In this document: piece by piece, positions 1 to 9,201 of the stretch
How positions within the stretch are numbered: the first letter of the stretch is position 1
Layout of the letters: each line of letters begins with the position of its first letter
NCBI GenBank assembly: GCA_023135565.1
Contig: JAGLSW010000635.1
Coordinates: forward strand, 1 to 35,298
Origin: Candidatus Aminicenantota bacterium
GTDB taxonomy: Bacteria > Acidobacteriota > Aminicenantia > UBA2199
DNA: 35,298 nucleotides
Reading direction: 5' to 3'
Position numbers and translations under genes: made by a program
The notes under the pieces: generated by a model
The model's input: the letters and a program-made list of their open reading frames with translations, nothing else
The model's database searches: none
What the model was told of the DNA's origin: nothing

Positions 1-67
1 TTTTATATCAGCCATGCAACTTTATATCATAAATAGTTTGTTTTTTCAAATATTTTGCCTCTGGCAG

Positions 68-105
68 CCCCACGCGCGTGGGGTGGCGGTAAGCCGCTGC
101 GCGGC
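68..105. repeat. Pair of GC-rich palindromes downstream of the last gene
   Basis: A perfect 16-base palindrome (CCCCACGCGCGTGGGG, 68-83) is followed by a second hairpin with stem GCCGC/GCGGC (93-97 with 101-105, loop TGC). They lie just beyond the 3' end of the last minus-strand gene and adjoin repeat A. On the minus strand neither is followed by a T-run, so they do not look like a classic intrinsic terminator. They could protect the 3' end of the transcript or be part of the interspersed repeat. Nothing else is recognised in bases 1-67, which are AT-rich and without a coding signal. Confidence 0.6.
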
Positions 106-109
106 AAGT

Positions 110-187
110 CCCTGCCGGGGGCCAAACTTTTGAAAAAGTTTGATCAAAACTTTTGGTAATTAGAATCAAAAACGCTCACCCGCTGCC
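110..187 (+). repeat. Interspersed repeat copy A at the left edge of the locus
   Basis: Bases 110-132 are identical to 26386-26408 in copy B (23 bases, core GGGGGCCAAACTTTTG). Bases 164-187 match 26416-26439 with two differences. Bases 132-155 match 35232-35255 (copy D) in inverted orientation with one difference. The element has self-complementary arms, for example CAAACTTTT/AAAAGTTTG at 124-143. The stop codon and last few codons of the adjacent glycosyltransferase gene lie inside the repeat. On the minus strand the AAAAGTTT/AAACTTTT arms followed by TTC could act as a weak AT-rich terminator, but this is uncertain. Confidence 0.75.
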
Positions 188-1492
188 TCTTGCGGCGTGT
201 CCGGGTTGAGTCGCGGGTGATTTTGACAGGGTGACTCCCGCCCATATGTATAAATAAGGCAGTATGGGGACCGAATAGCGCCCAATGGCATGAGTCGTTA
301 GGTACAGGCTGCTGAAACCGGCAATAATAAAGACTATTAGCAATATATCCTTTTTGGTCCCGGGTTTTTTTAGTGCGCGTCCTATACCGGGTAGGGCGAA
401 GAAAAGTGAAAATAGGGTAACAAAGAGCATCAAAACCGATTCCGCGGTGCGGCCCGATAAGGAAAAAAAAAGCAGCGGACTTACGGCCAATTTCTGTAAG
501 ACCAGCAGGGGCCGGTCATATATGAAATAAAGGTTCATGCACAGGTAATTGCCGCCGGGCCTGCGGCGGAAATAATTCTCGATCCAGGGCCTGGCCGTTT
601 TATTCCTAATTTCATAAAAATAACCGCCGGAGCTGTAGATACCTGCGCCGGGGCGGGGTTTATAAGAGGTTAAGGTGCCTTTGTGAAATTGGCCGGTTTT
701 GATTAGATAATCGGTGAGAAAGGTGTTCCATATAAATAAGTCGCCGCCGTATATGCTGTAGGTTTGCTTTAAACCGCGGCTGGCCGGCGGGCTTGCGGTT
801 TGCCCGGGGCCGGGGAAGTTAGTGCGGGCCGCGGTTACCCGGTTGAAAAGCGCGTAACCGCCTATGCCGGTACAGGTAAAAACAAGGGCGGCGACTGCCA
901 TTTTTTTCGATTTTGTTAATATGGCGAAAAGCAGCAGGGCAAAGGGAATCAAAAGAAATGCCGGTTTTACGAATATCCCGGTAACGAATACGCCTGCTGC
1001 ATATAGGAAATACCGAAACGAACCGCTTCTGCTGTATTTCACCAGGAAAAAAATTAAAAGACCGAGCAAAAAAGTTAGGTAGATTTCGGGAGAAGACCGT
1101 AATATCCAATGGTTGTAGAGGGGGTTCAATATGATGAACAATCCGCCCCGGAAAAATTGTTTCCCGGTGATGTAATCTTTTACGATGTGCATCAGCAGGG
1201 CGAGGGTGCCCAGGGAAAAAGATAAAGCCAGGAATACACGCAGGAAAGGGTGTAAAAAGGTGGGGAAGATAAAAAGTGGAGAATATAGGAGGGGCAGGAG
1301 GGGGCCGAACTGCCGGTGCATCAGGCTGCCGCCTTGTACGAACTGCCGGGCGCAGCGGTAATAACCGTCATCCCGCAGCAGCAGGTCGCGGTAGTCCAAT
1401 CCCGATATAACGATAACGGTCAAAAGCCCCAGGATGATTAACGAATGTAAAAATAGTAACCGGTATAGGGAGTTTTTGTATTTCTCACACAT
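176..1492 (-). CDS. Polytopic GT-C type glycosyltransferase (PMT/ArnT-like)
   Basis: A 438-residue membrane protein with about eight to ten hydrophobic segments, the first at residues 12-34. After it comes a loop with an acidic pair (residues about 40-43, RDDGYY), a layout typical of GT-C glycosyltransferases that use lipid-linked sugar donors (GT39/ArnT/Dpm1-linked families). That class transfers a sugar from an isoprenyl-phosphate carrier outside the membrane; the substrate here is unknown. The start overlaps the end of the preceding deacetylase gene by 8 bases, which supports translational coupling. It is the last gene of the operon, and its final residues and stop codon lie within repeat A, so the C-terminus may have been changed by the repeat. 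Family assignment rests on topology and the N-terminal loop only. Confidence 0.7.
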   Translation of the reverse strand: MCEKYKNSLYRLLFLHSLIILGLLTVIVISGLDYRDLLLRDDGYYRCARQFVQGGSLMHRQFGPLLPLLYSPLFIFPTFLHPFLRVFLALSFSLGTLALLMHIVKDYITGKQFFRGGLFIILNPLYNHWILRSSPEIYLTFLLGLLIFFLVKYSRSGSFRYFLYAAGVFVTGIFVKPAFLLIPFALLLFAILTKSKKMAVAALVFTCTGIGGYALFNRVTAARTNFPGPGQTASPPASRGLKQTYSIYGGDLFIWNTFLTDYLIKTGQFHKGTLTSYKPRPGAGIYSSGGYFYEIRNKTARPWIENYFRRRPGGNYLCMNLYFIYDRPLLVLQKLAVSPLLFFSLSGRTAESVLMLFVTLFSLFFALPGIGRALKKPGTKKDILLIVFIIAGFSSLYLTTHAIGRYSVPILPYLYIWAGVTLSKSPATQPGHAARGSG

Positions 1493-2261
1493 TTACTCTG
1501 TTCCCACTTTTAACGATGATTCTTTTTACGATGTTTTTCAGGTTCTGCATCACCAATTCCCCTGCCCAGGGCAGCAGCGCATTGTCCCAACGCTGCGGAT
1601 GGGTGTTAATCATGACCCGGTCGGAAAATTCACCCCGGTACAGGCAGCCGATCACGTCCGCCGTGGTTTTGGCGTCGATTTTGTAGGCGGAATCTACCCT
1701 GTCCCGGACACTTACTTCAAAACCGTTCCACCTGCGTCCGGTGTCGGTGAGGTAAAGAACTTCGTTGAAATCTAAGTCATAATAGGGCTCACCGATAATA
1801 TCGAAATCCCTGTAATCGTATTCTTCCCAGAGCTTGCGGTTGTCCCAGCGCGATACAGGACTGCCGTGCATGCAGATGGTTTTTACCGGCGCCAGGGAGC
1901 GCAGCCGTTCTAAATTCAGAGAGAAGTTCTCGATGGCTTTTTTTTTGTCGCCCCGGGTCAGGGTGAGGTCTTCGTAATGATAGCCCAATTCGTGACCCAG
2001 TTCTACTATCCGGTTTATAACCGGTTCGTTGAAACTCTGCTTTACTGCCCTAAAATAATAGGTGGCCCGGAGACCCAGTTCTTTTTCGATTCGTGCGGTG
2101 CGCAGGGCGTTTCCCGGCCTTTTATCCACGTCATGGCGCAGGATAACCACCCTGTCTTCCGGCTTTTGCAAGAAACCGGCAGTGGTCTGTACCGCGTACT
2201 TCCCGGCCAGGACGGCGTCCAACAGCAGCCTGTAGGTTTCTAAAGTAAAATCCCTTTTCAT
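1485..2261 (-). CDS. Polysaccharide deacetylase-superfamily protein
   Basis: A soluble protein of 258 residues from the ATG at 2261. A TTG codon 6 codons upstream (2279) is possible, and would overlap the asnB stop, but is less likely. The LRHDVDKRPG motif (His43, Asp44, Asp46) is the metal-binding NodB-like Asp/His pair of carbohydrate esterase family 4 relatives. GHELGYHYEDL (about residue 85) and a late THPQRW motif fit the short HDVD-type subgroup found in O-antigen and capsule clusters. These proteins are presumed to remove acyl groups from sugars, but this subgroup is poorly characterised. No signal peptide is visible, so action on a cytoplasmic or lipid-linked intermediate is likely. 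It lies between asnB and the GT-C gene with overlaps on both sides. Confidence 0.72.
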   Translation of the reverse strand: MKRDFTLETYRLLLDAVLAGKYAVQTTAGFLQKPEDRVVILRHDVDKRPGNALRTARIEKELGLRATYYFRAVKQSFNEPVINRIVELGHELGYHYEDLTLTRGDKKKAIENFSLNLERLRSLAPVKTICMHGSPVSRWDNRKLWEEYDYRDFDIIGEPYYDLDFNEVLYLTDTGRRWNGFEVSVRDRVDSAYKIDAKTTADVIGCLYRGEFSDRVMINTHPQRWDNALLPWAGELVMQNLKNIVKRIIVKSGNRVNV

Positions 2262-2275
2262 TTTTTTCGCGGTTC

Positions 2276-4114
2276 TCAAACCGGCGGTTCATCGATAAAG
2301 GCACGGAACCACAATTCTAAATTGATCCACTTCCAGGTCTCTTTGGGCATATGGATTTTCCCGGCGCAGAAATCCTCGAATCCTTTTAAACACTTCTCCG
2401 GGTCAAAAATGCCTCTCTGCCTGAAACTCGCCGACGTCAATATGTCATTAACCATATCTTTAAGTCCCGGCGTTTTGAACCACTTCTCCCAGGGGGTGGC
2501 AAAACCGACTTTATCCTGGCGGGTACGTATTTTCTCCGGCAGCACGCCTCGCATGGCCCGACGCAGGATACCTTTGGTAACGCCCCGGTCTATAAGTTCT
2601 CCGGCAGGCAGGGTCAGGGTGCGCTCCACTATGTGGTGGTCCAAAAAAGGCACCCGCGATTCTAAAGAATGCCACATGCTGTTCAGGTCTTCCCATTTTA
2701 AAAGATGCTCCAATTTATACTCGAAATGCTGCAGCAGCGATTCGTTCAAACTGCGCGGGCTAAAAAGGTCCTTGCCCAACCGGGTAAAAGACCGGCCCCG
2801 GCGGTAAAAACCGGGGTCCATACAGCGGCTCGATGCGCTTCCTAATTTCTCTTTCAAAAAGGAAGGGCTGAGATAAAAGCCCAGGTACTTGAGGGCCAAA
2901 AAGGATTTGTGGATACGCATGTAGGCGAGCAGTTCACCTGCCAGCCCCAGTATTTTCAATTTCCGTAACAGTCCTTTGAAATGGGCGCCGAAAAAATAAT
3001 GGTACCCGGCCAATTGCTCATCCGCGCCCTGCCCGTCTAAAGTGACGGTGACATGGCGGCGGGCAGACTGCATCACTTTGAACTGGGCATAGGGGCCCAG
3101 GGCAGGCACGGGTTCGGGGTGGCAGCGGATAAAGGGGTCTAATTCGGACAGGAAACTTTCGGCTGTGGGGAGAGTAAAATGCATGTTATCTAATTGGTCC
3201 CGGTATTCGTCGATGAATTCGCTTTCGTCCGCCGCATCCCCTTTTTCATACACCGCGGAAAACGTATTAACGTCCCGGCGGCGGCATTCTTTTATCAGGA
3301 TGGAGACGATGCTCGAGGAGTCTAAACCTCCGCTGAAACAGACCCCCACAGGCACGTCGCTGCGCAGGCGAAGTTTAACCGACCGGGTAAGGGCTTCATA
3401 AAATTCCTCCGCGGCGGCGAAAGGTTCTTTAACCTGCCGTGGCAAATCGTACCATTTCTCGATTTTAAGTTCTCCCTTTTCCACTGCCGCGCAGCAGCCG
3501 TGGGGCAGTTTTTTGATGTTCTCGAAAAAAGTATAATCCCCCTGGTCGGTGCGATTGTATATTAGGTATTCGTATATGGCCCGGTTATGAGGCTGCCGTT
3601 CTTTTAGAAAAGGCAGCAGGGCGCGTATTTCAGAGGCAAAGATAAACCGGTCTTTATCGAGATGGTAGTAAAAGGGTTTGATACCGAAACGGTCCCGGGC
3701 GACAAAGATTTCCTTTGTTTTTTTGTCGAAAATAACAAAGGCAAACATGCCGTTAAACCGGTGTAAACAGTCTTTTCCCCATTCCCGGTAGGCGTTGAGC
3801 AGCACTTCGGTGTCGGTTTGGGTTTTGAAAAGGTATTTATCCCGGAGTTCCCGGCGTAGTTCGATATAGTTGTATATTTCGCCGTTGTAGACGATAACGA
3901 AACGGTCGTCATCCGAGATCATGGGCTGATGACCGGCTGCGGACAGGTCGATAATACTGAGCCGCACGTGCCCGAACCCGGTGTCCCGGCCGGCGGAAAT
4001 AAATATACCTTGGTCGTCGGGGCCGCGGTGTTTGATGCGCTGCATCATGGCTTGCAGTTCCGGCTCCCGCACTGCCGCGCCGTTAAAATTTATAATGCCG
4101 CATATTCCGCACAT
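2276..4114 (-). CDS. asnB: Asparagine synthetase (glutamine-hydrolysing), AsnB family
   Basis: A full-length 612-residue class II glutamine amidotransferase/synthetase. After Met removal the nucleophile is Cys2 (MCGICG), and the glutaminase domain has RLSIIDL and NGEIYNY (about residues 77-83). The ATP-pyrophosphatase P-loop SGGLDSS is at 261-267. The start is supported by GGAG five bases upstream of ATG. AsnB proteins inside O-antigen and capsule clusters (for example Francisella WbtH) amidate uronic acids to uronamides, so a glycan role is as likely as asparagine synthesis. It is followed immediately by a deacetylase gene. The family call is certain; the physiological substrate is inferred from context. 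Confidence 0.93.
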   Translation of the reverse strand: MCGICGIINFNGAAVREPELQAMMQRIKHRGPDDQGIFISAGRDTGFGHVRLSIIDLSAAGHQPMISDDDRFVIVYNGEIYNYIELRRELRDKYLFKTQTDTEVLLNAYREWGKDCLHRFNGMFAFVIFDKKTKEIFVARDRFGIKPFYYHLDKDRFIFASEIRALLPFLKERQPHNRAIYEYLIYNRTDQGDYTFFENIKKLPHGCCAAVEKGELKIEKWYDLPRQVKEPFAAAEEFYEALTRSVKLRLRSDVPVGVCFSGGLDSSSIVSILIKECRRRDVNTFSAVYEKGDAADESEFIDEYRDQLDNMHFTLPTAESFLSELDPFIRCHPEPVPALGPYAQFKVMQSARRHVTVTLDGQGADEQLAGYHYFFGAHFKGLLRKLKILGLAGELLAYMRIHKSFLALKYLGFYLSPSFLKEKLGSASSRCMDPGFYRRGRSFTRLGKDLFSPRSLNESLLQHFEYKLEHLLKWEDLNSMWHSLESRVPFLDHHIVERTLTLPAGELIDRGVTKGILRRAMRGVLPEKIRTRQDKVGFATPWEKWFKTPGLKDMVNDILTSASFRQRGIFDPEKCLKGFEDFCAGKIHMPKETWKWINLELWFRAFIDEPPV

Positions 4115-4168
4115 AAAGACTCCTGGTTACTTCCCGGTGTGTGAAGCGATGGGGCTGCTGCCGGGTTT

Positions 4169-4996
4169 TTATAATTGGTCATCATATTTCTTTAACCTAT
4201 TGAAAAGACTGCGGCATAGCCTTTCCACTTCTCCTGAAAGATTAATATGTGCCCCTTTGGCTACCGATTTTGCAGTAACTTCACGGACAAGCTTAGTACC
4301 CGGGAAAGGTTTTTCCATAAATTCATATACACTCTCCAGTACTTTTCCCGGGAAGTTACATAAATCATCATAGTTTATAAGTTTAGCACGATTATTCAAA
4401 TGAAGCTGCTGTTCGAAAAAAAGCCGGTTCCGGACAAGCCAAAATAATGCAGCGGCATCATAAGGGTTCATGTTTAAGTTAAAATATTTTCCGACGATTT
4501 CCCGGGTATCCGCTGAAATGTTTTCAAAACGCCAGTCGCCATTTTTTTTTTCGGCAATAAACCGTAAATCTTTTATCCCGTTATGGAGGCCGAAGGCTTT
4601 AAGATTTGAGCTTGCCACGTCTTTGTAATGACGATAAACCCACAATATTTTCGCTGCCGGGGAAAAATCAAGTAGTTTAATTGCATTTTGGGATTCAACT
4701 AATGGTTTGGCTGCCGTCATATCGGCATTACTGTTGTTTATTATGTTTCTTACATCATTTAAATCATTTAGTCTCAGCTTATGTTTATCCTTTGACGATA
4801 AGATGCTGGATTCTTTGTAGACTCTCGTATTCCAGTCCTTTATAAAAATCCTCTCGAGCAAAGAAGTGCCCGACCTTTGACAACCCAGGATGAAAAGAAT
4901 CTTCTTCTCAGCCCTTGTTCTTTTTTTTAAAAATAGGTAAATAAATTTAACACTCCTGGATAATTTAGAAGTGACTTTTTTTACTTTACTATTCAT
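4169..4996 (-). CDS. Sulfotransferase-family protein (first of two)
   Basis: A 275-residue protein with the 5'-phosphosulfate-binding loop LGCQRSGTSLLER (about residues 37-49) and a 3'-phosphate-binding segment YRHYKDVASSNLK (Arg122, Ser129/130). This layout is typical of PAPS-dependent sulfotransferases. It would transfer sulfate from PAPS to a hydroxyl or amine of the glycan in the cytoplasm. The start has GAGG about 11 bases upstream. The gene is visibly more AT-rich than its neighbours asnB and the GT4 gene and may have been acquired separately. The acceptor cannot be predicted. It shares only the nucleotide-binding motifs with the second sulfotransferase of the window, so the two probably sulfate different positions. 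Confidence 0.82.
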   Translation of the reverse strand: MNSKVKKVTSKLSRSVKFIYLFLKKRTRAEKKILFILGCQRSGTSLLERIFIKDWNTRVYKESSILSSKDKHKLRLNDLNDVRNIINNSNADMTAAKPLVESQNAIKLLDFSPAAKILWVYRHYKDVASSNLKAFGLHNGIKDLRFIAEKKNGDWRFENISADTREIVGKYFNLNMNPYDAAALFWLVRNRLFFEQQLHLNNRAKLINYDDLCNFPGKVLESVYEFMEKPFPGTKLVREVTAKSVAKGAHINLSGEVERLCRSLFNRLKKYDDQL

Positions 4997-5046
4997 AAGA
5001 ATTCGTTCCTCTTATTTCGATTCCAAATGTTCGTATAAAGAATCGA

Positions 5047-6027
5047 TCAATTTACTTTATTACGTTTACTTAGCACCGCTTCGTATATTTTGATTAATCT
5101 TCGTGCTGTGACACGGCTTTCAAGATGCCGGATGTGTTCGCGGCCAGCGGTACGTTTCCCAAAAGAGAGCGCCGACCTGAGTTTCTCCGACACATCCACT
5201 GCGTCGAAGGACGTAATATAACATCCTTCGCTGGCGCCGATTATCTCTTTTACATCACCGATGTCTGTAGATACGACAGGACAGTTGCAGGCCATGGCTT
5301 CCTTGATAACGTTGGGCGAGCCTTCATGAAACGCAGTCAGCACAAACACATCGGCAAGGTTATAATAATAGTTCATCTCTTCAAGGGAGAGGCCGTTTAC
5401 TACCGATAGTTGACAGGAACTATCTTTTAATAGTTCAACGGCGCTCCGCGCCAGTTTATAGTTTTTCCGCGGTCTGTCCGGGGCGGCGGCAAACAGGATG
5501 ATTCTCTTCCGGGTTTCGATGGCCAGTTTTTCCCGGGCTTCCTGTTTGTCCATAGGAAAAAAACGGTCGAAATCAACACCGTTGGGTAATACCGACACGT
5601 TAACGGGAACAGCGCCGAGAATTTCCTTCATTTGCCGTGATTTCACAATTATGGCGCTGTATGCTCTGCGGGCAAACAGTTTGTTTATATAGACCAGGAG
5701 TTTGCCCCAAAACGTATAAGAGCCGTCCTGACGAATATTCCCAATCAGGTCGTCCCCCATAAAAGAGACAATTAGGTTCGCTTTTCCCCCGGCCAAATAG
5801 GCCGCGATGCCACACAGACCGTAATGAGCATGAACCATGTCGTACCGTTCTTCCCGCAATCTGCGTTTCAAGGCCGGGATTGTTTGTAAATATCCCCGGG
5901 CGCCCCTGCCTTTTATAGGAAAATAATCGATTTCGATTCCTTCTTTTCTCAATGACTCGCCCTGGTTTTTTATTATGGGAGATATTTCTCCTGCCGAACG
6001 AGTGCTGCTGACAAATAATACTTTCAT
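5047..6027 (-). CDS. Glycosyltransferase, GT4-type
   Basis: A 326-residue GT-B fold glycosyltransferase. The N-terminal half has the pattern VLFVSSTRSAGE... then VHAHYGLCG (about residues 65-73). The C-terminal half has VLPNGVDFDRF, AAAPDRPRKN and the donor-site motif FHEGSPNVIKEAMA, the EX7E-like signature of GT4 retaining enzymes. It adds one sugar to the lipid-linked repeat unit at the inner face of the membrane; donor and linkage are unknown. Its ATG overlaps the stop of the PaaK-like gene by 4 bases (ATGA), so the two products are coupled. Confidence 0.87.
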   Translation of the reverse strand: MKVLFVSSTRSAGEISPIIKNQGESLRKEGIEIDYFPIKGRGARGYLQTIPALKRRLREERYDMVHAHYGLCGIAAYLAGGKANLIVSFMGDDLIGNIRQDGSYTFWGKLLVYINKLFARRAYSAIIVKSRQMKEILGAVPVNVSVLPNGVDFDRFFPMDKQEAREKLAIETRKRIILFAAAPDRPRKNYKLARSAVELLKDSSCQLSVVNGLSLEEMNYYYNLADVFVLTAFHEGSPNVIKEAMACNCPVVSTDIGDVKEIIGASEGCYITSFDAVDVSEKLRSALSFGKRTAGREHIRHLESRVTARRLIKIYEAVLSKRNKVN

Positions 6028-7376
6028 GGCGCCGGTTCAACTCCTTTGGACTGTTTGTTTTCAAAGTACGTAAATTTCCCGTTATCACCGGGTAATAGCT
6101 TTTTTACCGGTTCTATCCCGGTTTTCACATTATAGTCGTATTCAACCAAAATTTCGCGGATGGTTTGTTCAGCCGTGGGGAGGTTAAAATGTTCGTTTGT
6201 TTCAAAAATAAAATGTAAACATTGGCCGTCCCAGGTTACCCTATGCTTGACTATACCGGGAATTTTCCGGAATGCAGTGCCGCCGACAATATTGATGGGA
6301 AACAGTTTTTTACCGCTGCCCAGGTCGATGGTGTCCACAGCCCTGCCGCGGACCCGGGAGAAATAATCGTATTTGACAGGCCCGGTACCGTCGTTCAACC
6401 GGATTTCATCGATCAGGTCACCTATTTTATAGCGGATAAAGGGCAGCACCCGGTTATCCAGGTCCGTGACGATGATTTCATGAAGTCCGGGGTCTGTCCC
6501 GGTTTTCTCGGTTTCTACGATAACATGGGGTTCAATGATGTAGTACCTGGCGGAATCCAGGGGTTGTACCGCTATGCCGTTAATTTCCCCACAGCCGTAA
6601 ATGTCGCTTACTTTTGCCAGTTCTTGTTCGATGATTTCTCTTTGATAAGGGAACAGGTTCTCGGCGGTGGTAAATACGATCCCGGGCTTATGGATATCCA
6701 CCTGGTTTTCCCGGAGATAACGGGCTAAGCTGTAGATGGACGATGTATAACCATCGATAGAATAGGGCTTGAACCGGTTGATCAAGTCGATGACCTGGGG
6801 GTAGTTTTTTTCATCGTTCAGGATTGTAGCTGCCAGTTTTTTTTGGCGGAACAGTTTTTGCTTGAGCCTGGAGCCGGGGGTGCTCCAGTTTTTTACGGAG
6901 GAGCGATTGCCCCAAATATGCAGCGAGCGGTGCCCGAATCTCCAGCCTGAAAGATAGCAGCTCAAATACCCGGCGGCAATGCCTGCGCCGTGGCCATCCC
7001 CATCCTGGTAATAGGTGATGGGAATGCCGGTAGTGCCGCTGGAACTACTTTTAAAACAGGTCAGCCGGTCTTTTTCACTGCTAAGCAGGGACGATAAGTT
7101 TTCCCGTATATCCTGCCGGGTTAATACCGGGATTCTTTTTAGGTCTTCCAGGCTGCAGATGGAACCGGGCGCAATGTTATTTTTGTCGAAAATATCCCGG
7201 TAGTAGGCACAGTGCGTCCGGGCATAAGCGACGAGTTCCCGCAATTTCGCCAACCTATAGGCATACAGTTCCTTTTTGTTCCAGTCGAGAGTGCTGAGGA
7301 AAAAATCGAAATAATGCTTCGTTTTCGTTTTTTTTAACAGGTCATATAGTTTCAGGCGGTAATTGTATGTTGTCAT
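6024..7376 (-). CDS. Phenylacetate-CoA ligase-like (PaaK/CapK) adenylate-forming enzyme
   Basis: A 450-residue protein of the ANL/PaaK group. It has an early YYRDIFDKNNI segment, the phosphate-binding loop SSSSGTTGIP (110-119), an IYGCGE segment, the IRYKIGDLID motif and a C-terminal LLPGDNGKF motif with the probable catalytic lysine. CapK-like members are common in capsule and EPS clusters, where they are thought to activate a carboxylic acid as an acyl-adenylate for attachment to a sugar; the true substrate is not known. AGGA lies about 10 bases before the ATG. It sits next to the Cys-less asparagine-synthetase-like gene, which also belongs to a carboxylate-activating family. Confidence 0.85.
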   Translation of the reverse strand: MTTYNYRLKLYDLLKKTKTKHYFDFFLSTLDWNKKELYAYRLAKLRELVAYARTHCAYYRDIFDKNNIAPGSICSLEDLKRIPVLTRQDIRENLSSLLSSEKDRLTCFKSSSSGTTGIPITYYQDGDGHGAGIAAGYLSCYLSGWRFGHRSLHIWGNRSSVKNWSTPGSRLKQKLFRQKKLAATILNDEKNYPQVIDLINRFKPYSIDGYTSSIYSLARYLRENQVDIHKPGIVFTTAENLFPYQREIIEQELAKVSDIYGCGEINGIAVQPLDSARYYIIEPHVIVETEKTGTDPGLHEIIVTDLDNRVLPFIRYKIGDLIDEIRLNDGTGPVKYDYFSRVRGRAVDTIDLGSGKKLFPINIVGGTAFRKIPGIVKHRVTWDGQCLHFIFETNEHFNLPTAEQTIREILVEYDYNVKTGIEPVKKLLPGDNGKFTYFENKQSKGVEPAP

Positions 7377-7410
7377 GATGCGGTAATCCTAATAGATTTG
7401 ATTCTCCCGA

Positions 7411-9201
7411 CTACGACGCCGGGAAATGTAAACCGGTTTTGTGATTCGGGTCGAGATACAACAGCAGTGATATTATGTGACCCAGCAGATCCGGGCACTG
7501 CTGCCAGCGGTCTGTTCCCATTAAATTAAGCAATTCGGTTTTGTCGAATAACCGGGGGTCGATTCCGGCTTTCATAAAATGGGAGATGTTTTCTTTGTAA
7601 GCGTTTTGATTGTAACCTGGAGAGTCATTCCGTTTCCGGAAAATCTTCCGGTAGAAAAAGGATTTCGTTATGTTGAGTTTGCCTATTAGAGAAAAAAAGT
7701 CCGCCGGTTTATAGAGCCGGTCGGTGGGCTGGGCGGCCAACGGCGGGTAGGCGCGGCAGATGATGTGGGCATACAATACCTGGCCGCGAAACCGCACTAA
7801 GGGATTATTTTCCAGGAACGAACTGTTAGCTCCAGCCAGTTCCGTTTTAAGCACCTCTTCTACGAGATTGAAATCTAAGTAAGGGGAACGGTTGAATAAC
7901 CGGCATCCTGCCTGGGTGACGATTTCCGGGCCGAAATATTTCCTGAATACCTCTTCGAACATATAGATATAAAAGTTCTGGTTTAAGGTCAGAGCCGGGG
8001 AGAAATTTTTCCTGTAGTGGATTATTTGCTCTATTAAGTCTTCCAGTTCTTCCTGGAAAGCGGGTAAATTCAAAAATGTTAAAGAATAGTCATTTTTGAT
8101 TTTCCGGGCCAATTCCCGGTCATCGGCCATCGAAAACAAATCGAACAACCGGGGCGAGGTCATGACCCCGGGAATCTTCATGGCCCGGAACAGTTCGCTG
8201 CCGAAAATGCCGGAAACGAGGTGCCGGGAGGTACGTGCCAAATGCCGGGCGATATACAGGTAATGAGCCCTGGATATACCGGCATTTGCCTCGGTAAGTT
8301 TTACTAATCCGGCGGCGCATTTTGTGAATTCTTTTTTTGCATAATGGTCGTCCAGTATAAAGGGCTCGTATCTTATGCCGATTTTCCCGGCAATGGCCTG
8401 GGGTATACATACATCCGGGGCATCACGGCTGCCGTAGGAGAAAGTTGAAAAATCCTTCTTATATTTTAATGCGGCCGCTGTATTGGCCCGTCCGTCAAAA
8501 CCGCCGGTTAGCGTCATGATAAAATGAGTAGAGGGAAGATAATCGCGGACAACCTGCAGGTACAAGTCGGAAAGCCCGGCAATCGATTTTTTCCAGGGCC
8601 GGGGAGATTCGACAAAATAATCGGGAATAGATGTGTGCTTTTTTACCGGCAGCCGGTTGTGGAGTTCCCGGCGGCTGTTTAGCTCCAGGAAACAATTGGA
8701 ACTCAGCAGGTGAATTTCTTTAAAAATAGTCCCGTTAAAAAGCGCGTAATTAAACAACAACTTTTCCAGCAGGAATTTTTTGTTTATGGTCAGTTCAGCA
8801 TCGTCATTCTCCTCGATTAAATCCAACCTGGAGGAGACCCAAAAATAATCGCCGCTTTGATAATAGTATATAGGCAGGATACTGAACACACTATTAAAAA
8901 CGCGCACCACCCGGTTTTTTTTGTCGATTTGCAGGATGTAAAAAAATCCTTTCAAATATTTTAATCCTTGCGGGGTAAAATCTTCCACTACCGCTTCGTC
9001 CGCTGCTCCGGTAATTATATCTCCCAAAATAAAGTATTTATATTGGGGCGTGTCGATTTCTTTAGCGCCCTTTGCAATTCCAGGGTTAAAGATAAAGATA
9101 TTTAAATCGGAGGATTCTTGTAGGCTTAATTGTCCCGGGTCATAGATGGTTTTAATTTCCTTAAAATCTTTTTTCAGCGGGAATCGGATCAAAAAATTCA
9201 T
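7411..9201 (-). CDS. Asparagine synthase-like protein lacking the N-terminal Cys
   Basis: A 596-residue protein with AsnB-like architecture. Residues 1-170 form a degenerate Ntn-type domain (for example GFFYILQIDKKNRVVRVFN and FWVSSRLDLI). A synthetase domain follows, with a modified P-loop LTGGFDGR (231-238) in place of SGGxDS. It begins MNFLIRF, so no Cys2 nucleophile exists and glutamine hydrolysis is not expected. Related Cys-less proteins (beta-lactam synthetase, lasso-peptide cyclase) adenylate a carboxylate and form an amide with a substrate amine. The start overlaps the upstream deacetylase gene by 4 bases (ATGA), suggesting that the deacetylase may supply the free amine. The reaction is inferred, not established. 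Confidence 0.8.
   Translation of the reverse strand: MNFLIRFPLKKDFKEIKTIYDPGQLSLQESSDLNIFIFNPGIAKGAKEIDTPQYKYFILGDIITGAADEAVVEDFTPQGLKYLKGFFYILQIDKKNRVVRVFNSVFSILPIYYYQSGDYFWVSSRLDLIEENDDAELTINKKFLLEKLLFNYALFNGTIFKEIHLLSSNCFLELNSRRELHNRLPVKKHTSIPDYFVESPRPWKKSIAGLSDLYLQVVRDYLPSTHFIMTLTGGFDGRANTAAALKYKKDFSTFSYGSRDAPDVCIPQAIAGKIGIRYEPFILDDHYAKKEFTKCAAGLVKLTEANAGISRAHYLYIARHLARTSRHLVSGIFGSELFRAMKIPGVMTSPRLFDLFSMADDRELARKIKNDYSLTFLNLPAFQEELEDLIEQIIHYRKNFSPALTLNQNFYIYMFEEVFRKYFGPEIVTQAGCRLFNRSPYLDFNLVEEVLKTELAGANSSFLENNPLVRFRGQVLYAHIICRAYPPLAAQPTDRLYKPADFFSLIGKLNITKSFFYRKIFRKRNDSPGYNQNAYKENISHFMKAGIDPRLFDKTELLNLMGTDRWQQCPDLLGHIISLLLYLDPNHKTGLHFPAS

Noticed and set aside
6222-6728. Plus-strand open frame of 168 codons inside the PaaK-like gene
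   Set aside because: It lies opposite a well-supported gene, has no recognisable motif and no ribosome site; the same applies to the other plus-strand frames across the window (for example 2322-2807 and 26839-27291).
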